64,000 nucleotides of DNA, taken from contig VXNM01000010.1 of NCBI GenBank assembly GCA_009840545.1, forward strand, positions 248,001-312,000, read 5' to 3'. A program made the position numbers and the translations under genes. Every line of letters starts with the position of its first letter. Position 1 is the first letter of the stretch. This document shows positions 45,958-55,228 of this stretch, in pieces. The notes beneath the pieces were generated by a model. It had not been told where the DNA came from. It made no database searches and was given only the letters and a program-made list of their open reading frames with translations. This stretch comes from Gammaproteobacteria bacterium. Lineage in GTDB: Bacteria > Pseudomonadota > Gammaproteobacteria > Pseudomonadales > Azotimanducaceae.

Positions 45958-46659
45958 GTGAATCGTCAGCTTGTTAAGATTTTTCTCGCGATGTTTCTGA
46001 CTTTCGTAGGAGTTATTGCCTTGAATTCTGAAGAACTAGCCCTTTCCAAAATTTCCGATGAAGAATTTCGCCAGATGGGCGAGCTCATGCGGGAACTCCG
46101 CAATATCAAGAAAGATGCTCTCTTTGTGCCTGTCGCGCGGCTGCAATTGCTATATCTTGACAATCAGATTGAGCAAGTGAAAGAGAGCGATCCTGAGACA
46201 GCGAACAAGATGCGGAAATTCGCACGTGGGGTTGCCTACAACATCGCATCTTTCACGTGGCCGGGTTGGGGAAACACCGGACCAATCTCATCCGAAGCAC
46301 AAGAACTAGGATTTTCTGCAGCGCGAGTCGGGCTTGAATACTCCAAGGCTGCAGATGACATTACGTCAAACATTCTGTGGATCAACGGTGCGCACGCTCT
46401 GTCTGCTAAGCAGTTCGAGCTTGCTATTGAGAGATTTGAGGCCGCACACCAAATCGCCTCAACGGAAATAGACAAACTCATGCAAGGGGGCTGGATCGCA
46501 CTGACTCAGTTGCTAAAACGGTCTGACGAAGAGACTGAGAAAGCATTCGACACCGCGTTCAATAATCTTCAATCCTCCGATCATGAGTATGCCGAATTCT
46601 TCGCTTCACAACTCACTACTGCTCGCGAAATCTTTACCGCCGAAGATACCGACGAATAG
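45958..46659 (+). CDS. Hypothetical secreted protein, helical
   Basis: I do not recognise this 233-residue protein. It begins at a GTG with a signal peptide (LVKIFLAMFLTFVGVIALNS, cleavage near SEE). The mature part is mainly helical: a charged segment (MGELMRELRNIKKDALFVPV), a central block with FTWPGWGNTGPISSEAQELG, and TPR-like helices (ALSAKQFELAIERFEAAHQI) towards the C-terminus. The single hydrophilic chain with a TPR-like end suggests a periplasmic protein-interaction role. It precedes the second deacylase by 101 bp on the same strand, but nothing links them functionally. Confidence 0.6.
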   Translation: MNRQLVKIFLAMFLTFVGVIALNSEELALSKISDEEFRQMGELMRELRNIKKDALFVPVARLQLLYLDNQIEQVKESDPETANKMRKFARGVAYNIASFTWPGWGNTGPISSEAQELGFSAARVGLEYSKAADDITSNILWINGAHALSAKQFELAIERFEAAHQIASTEIDKLMQGGWIALTQLLKRSDEETEKAFDTAFNNLQSSDHEYAEFFASQLTTAREIFTAEDTDE

Positions 46660-46760
46660 CCCATTTCGGACTTTCGTGTCTCCTCAACCGACGATGGTCT
46701 GAATAGCGGATGAAGAGATTTGGCATTATTAACTGTTCTTCTTGAGGGAGTTTTCGAGAA

Positions 46761-48419
46761 ATGGCACACGATCTTGTAGTACGGAATGGACTAATTGTCG
46801 ATGGTACGGGCAAAGACCCGTTCATCGGAGATGTGGGAATCGACGGTAACACAATCTCCCACGTCGGACCGGATTGCTCCAAGGGTAATCAGGAAATTGA
46901 TGCCGACGGCAGGACGGTGACACCTGGATTTGTCGATTTGCACACTCATCTCGACGCTCAAATTGGTTGGGATACCAAACTGACTTCGATTACCTGGCAC
47001 GGTGTAACAACCGCACTGCTAGGAAACTGCGGAGTTACCTTCGCTCCTTGCAAGAAAGGAGATCGAGAATTCCTTGCAGGCATGATGGAAACAGTCGAGG
47101 ACATTCCAAAGTACGCCATCCTGACGGGACTGCCTTGGGATTGGGAGACCTATGGGGAGTACTTGGACTCCATTGAACGCTTGAATCCTATGATCAACGT
47201 CACAGGTCTTGTGGGACACAGTGCTACCCGATTCTTTGTAATGGGTGAACGAGCCATTGACGAACAACCAACCGAAGCGGAAATTCAACAAATAGCTGAC
47301 CTGGCTGGTGAGTCGGTCAAGCAAGGCGCAATCGGATTCTCCGTCAACCGGCATCCAGGTCATGTATTGCCAGATCGTAGGCCGATTCCAGGAACGTTTG
47401 CAACAAGAGAAGAACTACTTGCAATTTCCAAAGCAGTGGCAGCAAATGGTGGATTGATGCAGACAGTTCCACATTTCGGAGACTTGGAAAACGAAATGGA
47501 TCTGCTCGCGGAAGAAGCTCAGAACGGTCGCGTGCTGTTCAGTGCCATCTCAGAACATGCAGCACTTCTTGATGAACGAGTTGGCAAGATGCGAAACGAC
47601 GGACTCGACGTAACAGCTGTCACAGTTCCTCGGAGTGGCGGCGGTGTAACGGGACTGTCCACAAACAATTTCTGGCGCACCAAGTCGTGGAATGAGTTGA
47701 GAAAGATGAACTTGACCGAACGGCTTGACGCCATTAGAAACTCCGAATTCCGGTCCAAGCTCGTACAAGAAGTCAAAGATCATCCACAGTACGAAGGCTT
47801 GCTCAAGGCAATGAAACGTCAGTACTACATGGGAGATCAAGCGCGACCCAACTACACGCATTCGCGGTACGAGAGTCTTTATGACATCGCAGAAGAGCAC
47901 GGCGAGCATCCCGTAGAGTCTTGGTTGCGCATCACGCTTGAAACGGATGGCAAAGCACTTTTCCATGCGCGAGGATTCAATGTAAATCTCGAGCATTTGC
48001 AACGCATGATCTCAACCGAATGGGCAATGCCTGGTCTCGGAGATGCGGGTGCTCATGTCAGTCAAATGATTGATTCTGGCTGGTCTACATTTGTGCTCTC
48101 GCACTGGCATCGAGATGCAGGACTGTATAGCTTGCCCGAAGCCGTTCGGAGAATTAGTTCAGAACCTGCAAGAGTGTTGGGCTTCAATGATCGTGGATCG
48201 CTTCAAGTCGGCAAGAAGGCGGATGTCAATGTATTGGAAATTGAACGGCTTGAGGAACGCCAACCCGAGATCGTGAACGATTTTCCAGGTGGTGCACCAA
48301 GATTTATCCAACGTGCAGCGGGCTATGCGGCTACGATTTGCAATGGATCCGTAATTTTGCGCGACGACGAACACACGGGGGAGAGTGCTGGGGAAGTCTT
48401 GAGGAATCCCGCCAGCTAG
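46761..48419 (+). CDS. N-acyl-D-amino-acid deacylase family amidohydrolase, copy 2
   Basis: The 552-residue protein is a paralogue of the enzyme at 31821. It shares VRNGLIVDGTGKDPF, GFVDLHTHLDAQIGWD, the Cys ligand LLGNCGVTFAPC, GMMETVEDIP, GLGDAGAHVSQMIDSGW and VGKKADVNVLEIERLEERQP. The two differ mainly in the middle third (residues about 230-330), which probably shapes the substrate pocket. It should be a zinc amidohydrolase in the cytoplasm. The ATG follows GAGGGAG. The GST, Rieske and CoA-transferase neighbours of copy 1 are missing here, so this copy may serve another substrate. Confidence 0.9.
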   Translation: MAHDLVVRNGLIVDGTGKDPFIGDVGIDGNTISHVGPDCSKGNQEIDADGRTVTPGFVDLHTHLDAQIGWDTKLTSITWHGVTTALLGNCGVTFAPCKKGDREFLAGMMETVEDIPKYAILTGLPWDWETYGEYLDSIERLNPMINVTGLVGHSATRFFVMGERAIDEQPTEAEIQQIADLAGESVKQGAIGFSVNRHPGHVLPDRRPIPGTFATREELLAISKAVAANGGLMQTVPHFGDLENEMDLLAEEAQNGRVLFSAISEHAALLDERVGKMRNDGLDVTAVTVPRSGGGVTGLSTNNFWRTKSWNELRKMNLTERLDAIRNSEFRSKLVQEVKDHPQYEGLLKAMKRQYYMGDQARPNYTHSRYESLYDIAEEHGEHPVESWLRITLETDGKALFHARGFNVNLEHLQRMISTEWAMPGLGDAGAHVSQMIDSGWSTFVLSHWHRDAGLYSLPEAVRRISSEPARVLGFNDRGSLQVGKKADVNVLEIERLEERQPEIVNDFPGGAPRFIQRAAGYAATICNGSVILRDDEHTGESAGEVLRNPAS

Positions 48420-48628
48420 GTGAATGAAACAAATGTCCGTCTTGTGGGCACTGAATCTGCGGTTTTAGAGTCACATCGGAAGAGAGCGTAGCCCCATCAC
48501 GAAGGACGGCTACCACATTTCAGTAGTGATGATGTTGGCTAGATAGCATCGTGAGCGGCTGGCCATAGAAGACAATAGACGTAGTGTCCCTAGAACTTCG
48601 TCGGCAGCTGTCTTCACACTCGGCTACA

Positions 48629-49222
48629 TCAGAAATCCCATAAGAGGTAGCAACTCAAGCCTGTCGCCTGGGCATCGTCGCTAAAGACATGGGAAAACGA
48701 AACGTTTAGCCTGTAGTTCTCCTTCACAGGAAATTGAATCCCAAATTCCACTCGGGGATCACCTAAACGTTTTTTTGAGCTAAAGGATGCTCCATTTATT
48801 TCTGCCTTTATTTCCTGCTGATAGACCGACCAACCCAACTTGCCAAAGAGAGTTCTGTCCTTTTCAAGGGGAATGGAATAAATGCCAGACCATGTGAGGT
48901 ATTTGGTAGGAGTCGTCCTAACCGAATAGTCAAAAATCAATGCGCCTCTTCTTTCATACGATTCGATGAAAACTCCAGGATCGAGGGGAGGTGTGGAGTC
49001 CAAAGACAGCTCAAATCCAATCCGTTGGGTGAAGTCGAAGCCATAGCCGAGCTTACCGCCAATTCCCTTTCCTACATAGTGATCGAAGTCCTCTTGATAG
49101 ACGGACAATCCTGCAATGAAGTATCCCCTATCTTCTTTCTCTTTCTCGTCGGCATGGATTGGCACACCAGTGAGAAGGAGAATCGAGAGAAATACACTTG
49201 TAGTTCGCATAACCAGCCTCAT
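48629..49222 (-). CDS. Outer-membrane beta-barrel protein
   Basis: The 197-residue protein has a signal peptide (TTSVFLSILLLTGVPIHAD) and a mature chain of alternating hydrophobic strands: YFIAGLSVYQEDF, GIGGKLGYGFDF, IGFELSLDSTP, LFGKLGWSVYQQEI, and YRLNVSFSHVF, ending in a terminal strand CYLLWDF with C-terminal Phe, the recognition signal for the Bam machinery. The size suits an eight-strand barrel of the OmpA/OmpW type. Function is unknown. Alternative start at the ATG at 49210. It supports a Gram-negative envelope. Confidence 0.8.
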   Translation of the reverse strand: MRLVMRTTSVFLSILLLTGVPIHADEKEKEDRGYFIAGLSVYQEDFDHYVGKGIGGKLGYGFDFTQRIGFELSLDSTPPLDPGVFIESYERRGALIFDYSVRTTPTKYLTWSGIYSIPLEKDRTLFGKLGWSVYQQEIKAEINGASFSSKKRLGDPRVEFGIQFPVKENYRLNVSFSHVFSDDAQATGLSCYLLWDF

Positions 49223-49442
49223 AATTCAGCAGCCTTTCTAATATCATGGCAATCCCATTTTTCGGGTATTGCTTGAACTCTTCAGATTGGTGTTAGCCCA
49301 ATCTGCAGCAACTTGGACACTACATGCATGCTCTTGTTCCAGCTAATGAAGATTCCTAGCTAATAGAAGAGCTGCTGACAGAGATTCGCAAAAGCTTAAG
49401 TAGCACGAGAAGGAACATCCGCTTGGTATTCAACCTTTTGAC

Positions 49443-50750
49443 ATGAAAGTCTCATTGCCTTACGGAAAATCGTCTATCACGGTAAGAATTCCGGATTATT
49501 GCGACGTGTCAGTTATTCGCAAGCCTCCAATGCCTCTAGTGGCATCGCCCATTGACGAGGTTCGAAAGTCGCTGAATCAACCAGTTGGCTGTTCTCCGCT
49601 TAGTTCAGTAGCGAAATCATCGACTACTGCATGCATATTGATCTGCGACATTACTAGACCCGTTCCCAACAGTACTCTGCTTGGACCGCTTGTTGAATGT
49701 CTGATGGATTTGGGCATTGAGGCTGCAAACATTCTCATTCTTGTGGCTACTGGGCTGCACCGACCCAACGAGGGAGAGGAACTGGAATATCTGATAGGTG
49801 ACCCGAAAATCCTCAACGCCATACCTATAAAGAACCACCATGCGCGAAACAACTCAGAACACGTGGATCTGGGCACAACAACGTCTTGGACCCCTGTACT
49901 AATCGATCGGAGATTCGTAGAAGCAGATCTAAAGATTGTGACCGGGCTCGTGGAACCGCATTTCATGGCTGGCTACTCCGGCGGAAGAAAAGTGCTAGCT
50001 CCGGGAATTGCCCACGCTGACACGATACGAACGCTGCATAGCTCGAGGATTCTCGAAGATCCGAACACTCGCACCTGCAATATTGATGGCAATCCGTTGC
50101 ATCGCGAGCAACTCGAAATCGTTGAGATGGTCAAGAAGCACTCACATTCCGAGATCTTCGCCGTAAACACGGTAATCGACGAAGACCGAAAAATGGCATT
50201 CGTGAACTTTGGAGAAATCGTGGAAAGCCATCAACAAGCGATGGATTTTGCGCATCGTTACTGCACTGTAGTTGTCGACAGGAAATTTGAAACGGTCGTG
50301 ACTTCGGCTGCAGGCTATCCGCTAGACCAGACTTACTATCAAGCTGTAAAAGGTATGGTCACCCCGCTGGACATTCTTGAGAAAAACGGCACACTTGTAC
50401 TTGTCGCCGAGTGCAAAGAGGGCCTCGGTTCTAACGCGTTCCGCAAATCGCAGCGTGACCTGATTAGAGAGGGGTCTTCGACATTCCTACATCGAATCTC
50501 TCAAAAACCGAAAGCTGATATTGATGAATGGGAAACGCAAATGCAAGCTAACGCACTAGAAAGTTTCGAGTTCTGTCTTGTCAGCGATGGACTTGCCGGA
50601 GAGGACCGAGAACTGGCGGCCGTTCACATGGCGACAACTATTGAAGAGGGAGTTAACTACGCGCTAGAGCGAGCAAAATCAACGAATGTTGCAGTGATTC
50701 CAGAAGGTCCGTACGTGGTGCCGCAATTTGCCCAGCACTCTAATTCCTAG
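49443..50750 (+). CDS. LarA-like nickel-pincer-dependent racemase/epimerase
   Basis: The 435-residue protein has LarA signatures: ICDITRPVPN near residue 69, VATGLHRPNEGEE near residue 103, NHHARNNSEHVDLG, and EPHFMAGYSGGRKVLAPGIA near residue 178. The Lys in SGGRK corresponds to the Lys that covalently carries the nickel-pincer nucleotide in lactate racemase, and His in GLHRP, EPH and the following GIAHAD match catalytic or ligand His residues. It should invert a 2-hydroxyacid stereocentre. The cofactor-building genes larB, larC and larE are not in the window. LarA homologues differ in substrate, so I give no gene symbol. Confidence 0.85.
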   Translation: MKVSLPYGKSSITVRIPDYCDVSVIRKPPMPLVASPIDEVRKSLNQPVGCSPLSSVAKSSTTACILICDITRPVPNSTLLGPLVECLMDLGIEAANILILVATGLHRPNEGEELEYLIGDPKILNAIPIKNHHARNNSEHVDLGTTTSWTPVLIDRRFVEADLKIVTGLVEPHFMAGYSGGRKVLAPGIAHADTIRTLHSSRILEDPNTRTCNIDGNPLHREQLEIVEMVKKHSHSEIFAVNTVIDEDRKMAFVNFGEIVESHQQAMDFAHRYCTVVVDRKFETVVTSAAGYPLDQTYYQAVKGMVTPLDILEKNGTLVLVAECKEGLGSNAFRKSQRDLIREGSSTFLHRISQKPKADIDEWETQMQANALESFEFCLVSDGLAGEDRELAAVHMATTIEEGVNYALERAKSTNVAVIPEGPYVVPQFAQHSNS

Positions 50751-50961
50751 TAGCAAATTCTCGGTATATGGTTTTTTCTTTGCGCGTTTGGCTCGCATGC
50801 ATTAAGCGATTAAGTACACAACCTTAATACAGGCTCGAATCAAACCACAACAAACACCCGCATTCTCACATTTCATATTGTGGAAAGGCTTCGAAGTGGC
50901 GGTTTGAGATCAGAGGTGCAAGCTAAGACTTCCTCAATTGCACCAACAACGCATAGCAAAT

Positions 50962-52122
50962 CTACTCGAACAGTAAGTTTCGCTCTGTGATTGGCAAGTC
51001 GCTTTCGTTGATGTATTTCCTCACATATTCAATCTGTTCGTCCGACAGGCTTCCAGATCGCTCGTAAAGGGTGGCCGCAGCCAACGATTGGATATCGGGG
51101 TCTGACATGCCGCTCAATGAATCCAGCAGTCCCAGTTTGTCTTTGTTCGCCCATTGAGACAATATTTTTTTGACATAGCCGTCGTTGTCGTTATCGATAT
51201 CAACATCTAATTCCAGCGCTTTTGCAAAAAGATCCTTAATTTCCATGAATTGGGTTGCCGTCATAACCACACCAAACAATATTTGGTCACGCGCGTGATC
51301 GTTTTCTAAGCTTGTGCTGATTTCGTCGAGGACTTCAAGCCCACTTTGCCTCATCCATATATTGGCTGAAAGCGTAAGAGCTTCGACGTCGTCGCTGTCA
51401 TCTGCACGTTTTCGCAGCGCTTCGTACCATGCCTGTTCCGGGTCTCTCTGAATATCCGAGACTTGCTGCCACTCCGCGATGTCGTTTACTAGGTCTTCAC
51501 GGCCAAGTTCGCGAGCAATTTCTTCCTTCTGTGATACCGACAATTCAGAGTAGGAAGACAGCATTCCTGACAGAGCAGCCTCACGGGTCGTACCTACGAG
51601 AGCTTTGGCCCGCGAAATGGCATCTTCCATGTGCCTTTGTGCCCAATCCTGAAACATGAACCGAACTAAAACGGGGTGAAAGCTCTCGGCGTGAGACATC
51701 GCGAACTCGGGATTGATCTCATAGAGTCGCATTACATAGACTCTTTGAAAGTCAAACTCAAGCAGAACTGGAAGATCTTCGCTTTGGTCAATTAGATCGA
51801 GCAATTGGGGTTCGTCGGCTTCGAGAACAAGGTTGTAGAGAGCCAAGTGTCTCGAAAACTCGCTATCGATCTGAACTATTTCTTCGAGTGTGGCTACCTG
51901 AGCTCCAAAGAGTGCAGACGAGTCTGATTCAAGTTCAGTCAATTCACTCGATTTTGTGTGGTCGGATTCGACTGCCGATTCGTCAGGAATCCCGCTTTGG
52001 TCGGTGCTCTTTGGATTCCAGAGAGTCGATCCTATCCACAACCCAGCTGCCGCAGACAATCCCAATATGAAAGCAACACAAATGCTCAGGAAGCTGAATT
52101 GTTTTACAGCATAAGATTTCAT
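50962..52122 (-). CDS. Hypothetical membrane-anchored helical-repeat protein
   Basis: The 386-residue protein begins at the ATG at 52122 with one membrane anchor (FSFLSICVAFILGLSAAAGL); the frame upstream to 52179 is rejected because the anchor then lies inside. An acidic, Ser/Glu-rich linker (about residues 35-70) is followed by a long all-helical region with repeats of about 35 residues, such as RHLALYNLVLEADEPQLLDL and DALSGMLSS-like helices, resembling HEAT/TPR-type arrays. It probably projects into the periplasm. I do not recognise a family. It is alone between the LarA-like and RelB-like genes. Confidence 0.6.
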   Translation of the reverse strand: MKSYAVKQFSFLSICVAFILGLSAAAGLWIGSTLWNPKSTDQSGIPDESAVESDHTKSSELTELESDSSALFGAQVATLEEIVQIDSEFSRHLALYNLVLEADEPQLLDLIDQSEDLPVLLEFDFQRVYVMRLYEINPEFAMSHAESFHPVLVRFMFQDWAQRHMEDAISRAKALVGTTREAALSGMLSSYSELSVSQKEEIARELGREDLVNDIAEWQQVSDIQRDPEQAWYEALRKRADDSDDVEALTLSANIWMRQSGLEVLDEISTSLENDHARDQILFGVVMTATQFMEIKDLFAKALELDVDIDNDNDGYVKKILSQWANKDKLGLLDSLSGMSDPDIQSLAAATLYERSGSLSDEQIEYVRKYINESDLPITERNLLFE

Positions 52123-52359
52123 ATCAACTACCAGAAAAATTGTCTCAACGTCGAACAAGCCATTGTCAGCATATGGCAACCAAATTCCTTGGATAAGCTA
52201 TGTGGCATCAAAAATCAGTTCGATAGTTCGTCTAAGCGACTAACGACGCATTTGGAATGCTCTACGCACCAGACTACTTGCCTTAGAAATTCAATAACGA
52301 AGGTGTTGCTTAAACGACTTCCTCCTTTGAACTGCTACAAATGAACCGAAGCTAGCATC

Positions 52360-52617
52360 TTAGATGTCTAAATCCCGAATCAATTCCCGCGCACTGCTAA
52401 ATCGTTGACCCTTTCCATCGCGTAGTTCCTTCATCGCATCCAAGGTGGTGGGATTTGGTATTTGGACATTGAACGGAATTTGCTTTTCCTCGGCCACCCG
52501 AATTAACAAGAGGCGAACCGCGTCTGACAAAGACAATCCCATGGCTTGAAGCACTTCGGAGGCTAGTTCCTTTGTCCTAGAGTCAATACGGGCTCGTACT
52601 ACTGCGTCTTTGCTCAT
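52360..52617 (-). CDS. RelB/DinJ family antitoxin (orphan)
   Basis: The 85-residue protein has a ribbon-helix-helix start (DAVVRARIDSRTKELASEVL, then MGLSLSDAVRLLLIRVAEE), followed by the RelB/DinJ C-terminal helix region (IPNPTTLDAMKELRDGKGQR). Such antitoxins bind their operator as dimers and wrap around a RelE/YafQ RNase toxin. No toxin gene follows: the 237 bp downstream to the next gene show no RelE-like frame. A palindromic element upstream (52633-52663) suits its own operator. Confidence 0.82.
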   Translation of the reverse strand: MSKDAVVRARIDSRTKELASEVLQAMGLSLSDAVRLLLIRVAEEKQIPFNVQIPNPTTLDAMKELRDGKGQRFSSARELIRDLDI

Positions 52618-52632
52618 TGTTGGTATTCCAAT

Positions 52633-52663
52633 TTGTAGCTACATTGTATCTACAATAAGCTAC
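52633..52663. promoter_or_regulatory. Nested inverted repeats before the RelB/DinJ gene (candidate operator)
   Basis: Three overlapping palindromes lie 16-46 bp upstream of the antitoxin start: TTGTAG/CTACAA (52633-52655), GTAGCT/AGCTAC (52635-52663), and ATTGTA-TC-TACAAT (52643-52656). Ribbon-helix-helix antitoxins typically bind such short, repeated palindromes. Confidence 0.5.
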
Positions 52664-52822
52664 TAACCCGCAGTCATCTGAATTGTGTGTCACTCTCATT
52701 AACGGTCGAATTCAACCATTCTCAAATACCCGAAAATCTGGGTAACTTAGAATTTCTCACTTTCAGTATCGAACAAACGAGTGTTTCGAGCTCTTCTTCT
52801 TAGTTGCTGGATTTCTTAGGAC

Positions 52823-55201
52823 GTGGCGCAAGCCTTTGAAGACATACGAGTACTAGATCTTTCCAATCGGCTGTCAGGAGCGTGGGCGGCGAGACTGTTT
52901 GGAGACTTCGGTGCGGATGTGATTCTCGTGGAAGACGAGGATGGACACCCAGTACGCAACGAACCCCCATTCTTGGACAATGAACCTGGTGTCGAAAACT
53001 CGCTCTTGCACGCCTATGTGAATTGGAATAAACGTTCCATTCTTAAGATTAATGCCGATCTTCGTGAATTGATCGAAAGTTCCGATGTTGTAGTTACTAC
53101 ATCGATTGAATTTCCTTACGAGCTCGAGTTTGTATCTTCAGGTGCCATTCATCTCTCGATCACTCCTCACGGACTCGAGGGACCCATTTCAACTCTCCCG
53201 GGCAACAATCTCACGGCATGTGCGCGATCCGGCTGGTGCGCAATCAATCAATGCATCGATCATGAGCCTTTACAGCTACCCCACAATCAAACTGGCTACA
53301 TTTCAGGCGTGGCGGGATTTGTAGGAGCGTCTGCTGCATTGTTCAAGTCCCGTCGCACTGGGCACGGAGAGGTTGTAGATGTTAGTGAAGATGAGGCGAT
53401 GGCTTGTACTTGCGCTCCCTGGGCTGAAGTTGGACTTTTCATCGGCGGCGAGAACCGCATGGCACATGGTCCCAATGGCCCACGAACAAGAGACCGAGCT
53501 GGCCCGTTGTGGCGTGCAAGAAATGGACACTTGAATTTCGGCTATGGAGATTGGGCTCAATGGACGAGTGCGTTTCATTTTCTGGAGTTGCCTGAAATTG
53601 CAGAGCATCCCGACTTCGTTTCGACGTTTGGGAGGCATCAGAAAGACACGAGGCCTGTTCGCGACGGATTGGAGAAGGTCCTAGTCAACCGAGACAAGTG
53701 GGATGTGTTTCACGGACTCGCCGAGAGACGCTGCATATCGGGAGTAGTTCAGAACACCCAGGAACTCATTGATAGTGAGCACTTGCAAGCTCGGGAGTTC
53801 ATTCTTGACGCAAAATCCAATGGAAGAAGCGTCGCAGTTCCCGGAGCGTTTGCACAGCTCTCTGCTACTCCTTGGCAAAAAATGCAGGATGCTCCACAAC
53901 TCGGAGAGCACTCCGACCAGATTCAGCGACGAAAACGCGAAGTCGTTTCGAAGCGACCAAGCAATCAACTCCCTCTACACGGAATTCGGGTTCTGTGCTT
54001 TACGGGAGCATGGTCCGGGACATTCGCGACTCAACTCCTTTCTCTCTTGGGTGCTGATGTTGTACAAGTGGAGTCTCGCAAGCGACCGGATGTATGGAGA
54101 GGAGCTGGAGCACCCGTACCTCCCGGAGTGAGAGATCCCGATATTTCTCAAGACCGTCTCAATACCAATGGGATGTACAACACTGTAAATCTCAATAAGC
54201 GTGCCATCACGTTGGATGTATCACAACCAGAGGGAATGGAGATCTTTTGGAGATTGATACCGAAATTTGACATTCTTGCCGACAATTTCAGTCCCCATGT
54301 CATGACCAAGTGGGGAGTGACTCTGGAAACTCTACGTGAGAAACGAAGAGACATCATCTTTGCTTCGCTATCGGGCTACGGTCGGACTGGTCCACTTGCT
54401 GAGTATCCCGCAAATGGAGCAACCACCGAGCCGATGGCAGGATTGTCTTCCATTCACGGATACAAGGGAGACAAGGCACAAAACACGGGCGGACTAATCC
54501 CGGATCCTATTTCTGGCTACTACTTTGCAGGCACTATCCTAGCTGCGCTTCACCACCGTGAGAAAACGGGTGAGGGTCAACGCATCGACCTCTCCATGAT
54601 CGAATCGGTAGCAGTACAAATGGGTGATGCAATTATGGAATGCAGCGCCAACGGCCGAATTCGGGAACCCGTAGGAAACAAGCATCCAAGAATTGCACCC
54701 TACGGAATCTATCAGACCCAAGACGAGCATTGGATAGCAATTTCAATCGAGGAAGATGACGTGTTCTCTCGATTTGCGGAGGCCATTGGACTTTCCGATC
54801 AGCGTTTCGAGAGTGCAACAGGGCGAAAACAGCACGAATCGGATTTGGATGAAGTAGTCTCGACGTGGGTAGCAGGCGAACGCATGATGAAAGCCGTTTC
54901 CTTGTTGCACGAGATTGGGGCAATTTCCTGCAGGGTTCCTGGATTTCTAGAGGTCTACCGCAATCCTTCCACACAGTTTGCTTTTCGAGACTTCCTGCGA
55001 GCAGTAGACCATCCCGAATCCGGAACACATTTCATGCCCACCAATCCATGGGTATTTGAGTCAGTCGTTAAAGGCGAGATTCGGCATTCACCTTGTTTTG
55101 GTCAACACAGCTTCGAAGTTCTCAATGAGGAACTGGGAATCACTGAAGAGGAATACCAGCTACTTGAACAAAAAGGTATTACAGGTACGACCAGAATTTA
55201 G
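52823..55201 (+). CDS. Tandem CaiB/BaiF class III CoA-transferase fusion
   Basis: The 792-residue protein contains two complete CaiB/BaiF halves. Half 1 (about 1-370) starts IRVLDLSNRLSGAWAARLFG; half 2 (about 385-792) starts IRVLCFTGAWSGTFATQLLS and includes GADVVQVESRKRPDVWRGAG, NLNKRAITLDVS and ILAALHHREKTGEGQRIDLS. In both, the position of the catalytic Asp of formyl-CoA transferase is changed: half 2 reads YPANGATTEPMAGL and half 1 LPGNNLTACARSGW, so neither shows the Asp. Known class III enzymes act as intertwined dimers, so the fusion may form one enzyme from a single chain. Start is GTG. It is convergent with a methyltransferase; the substrate is unknown. Confidence 0.88.
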   Translation: MAQAFEDIRVLDLSNRLSGAWAARLFGDFGADVILVEDEDGHPVRNEPPFLDNEPGVENSLLHAYVNWNKRSILKINADLRELIESSDVVVTTSIEFPYELEFVSSGAIHLSITPHGLEGPISTLPGNNLTACARSGWCAINQCIDHEPLQLPHNQTGYISGVAGFVGASAALFKSRRTGHGEVVDVSEDEAMACTCAPWAEVGLFIGGENRMAHGPNGPRTRDRAGPLWRARNGHLNFGYGDWAQWTSAFHFLELPEIAEHPDFVSTFGRHQKDTRPVRDGLEKVLVNRDKWDVFHGLAERRCISGVVQNTQELIDSEHLQAREFILDAKSNGRSVAVPGAFAQLSATPWQKMQDAPQLGEHSDQIQRRKREVVSKRPSNQLPLHGIRVLCFTGAWSGTFATQLLSLLGADVVQVESRKRPDVWRGAGAPVPPGVRDPDISQDRLNTNGMYNTVNLNKRAITLDVSQPEGMEIFWRLIPKFDILADNFSPHVMTKWGVTLETLREKRRDIIFASLSGYGRTGPLAEYPANGATTEPMAGLSSIHGYKGDKAQNTGGLIPDPISGYYFAGTILAALHHREKTGEGQRIDLSMIESVAVQMGDAIMECSANGRIREPVGNKHPRIAPYGIYQTQDEHWIAISIEEDDVFSRFAEAIGLSDQRFESATGRKQHESDLDEVVSTWVAGERMMKAVSLLHEIGAISCRVPGFLEVYRNPSTQFAFRDFLRAVDHPESGTHFMPTNPWVFESVVKGEIRHSPCFGQHSFEVLNEELGITEEEYQLLEQKGITGTTRI

Positions 55202-55228
55202 TCGCAAGGCTGAGAGAACCTCAGTGCT

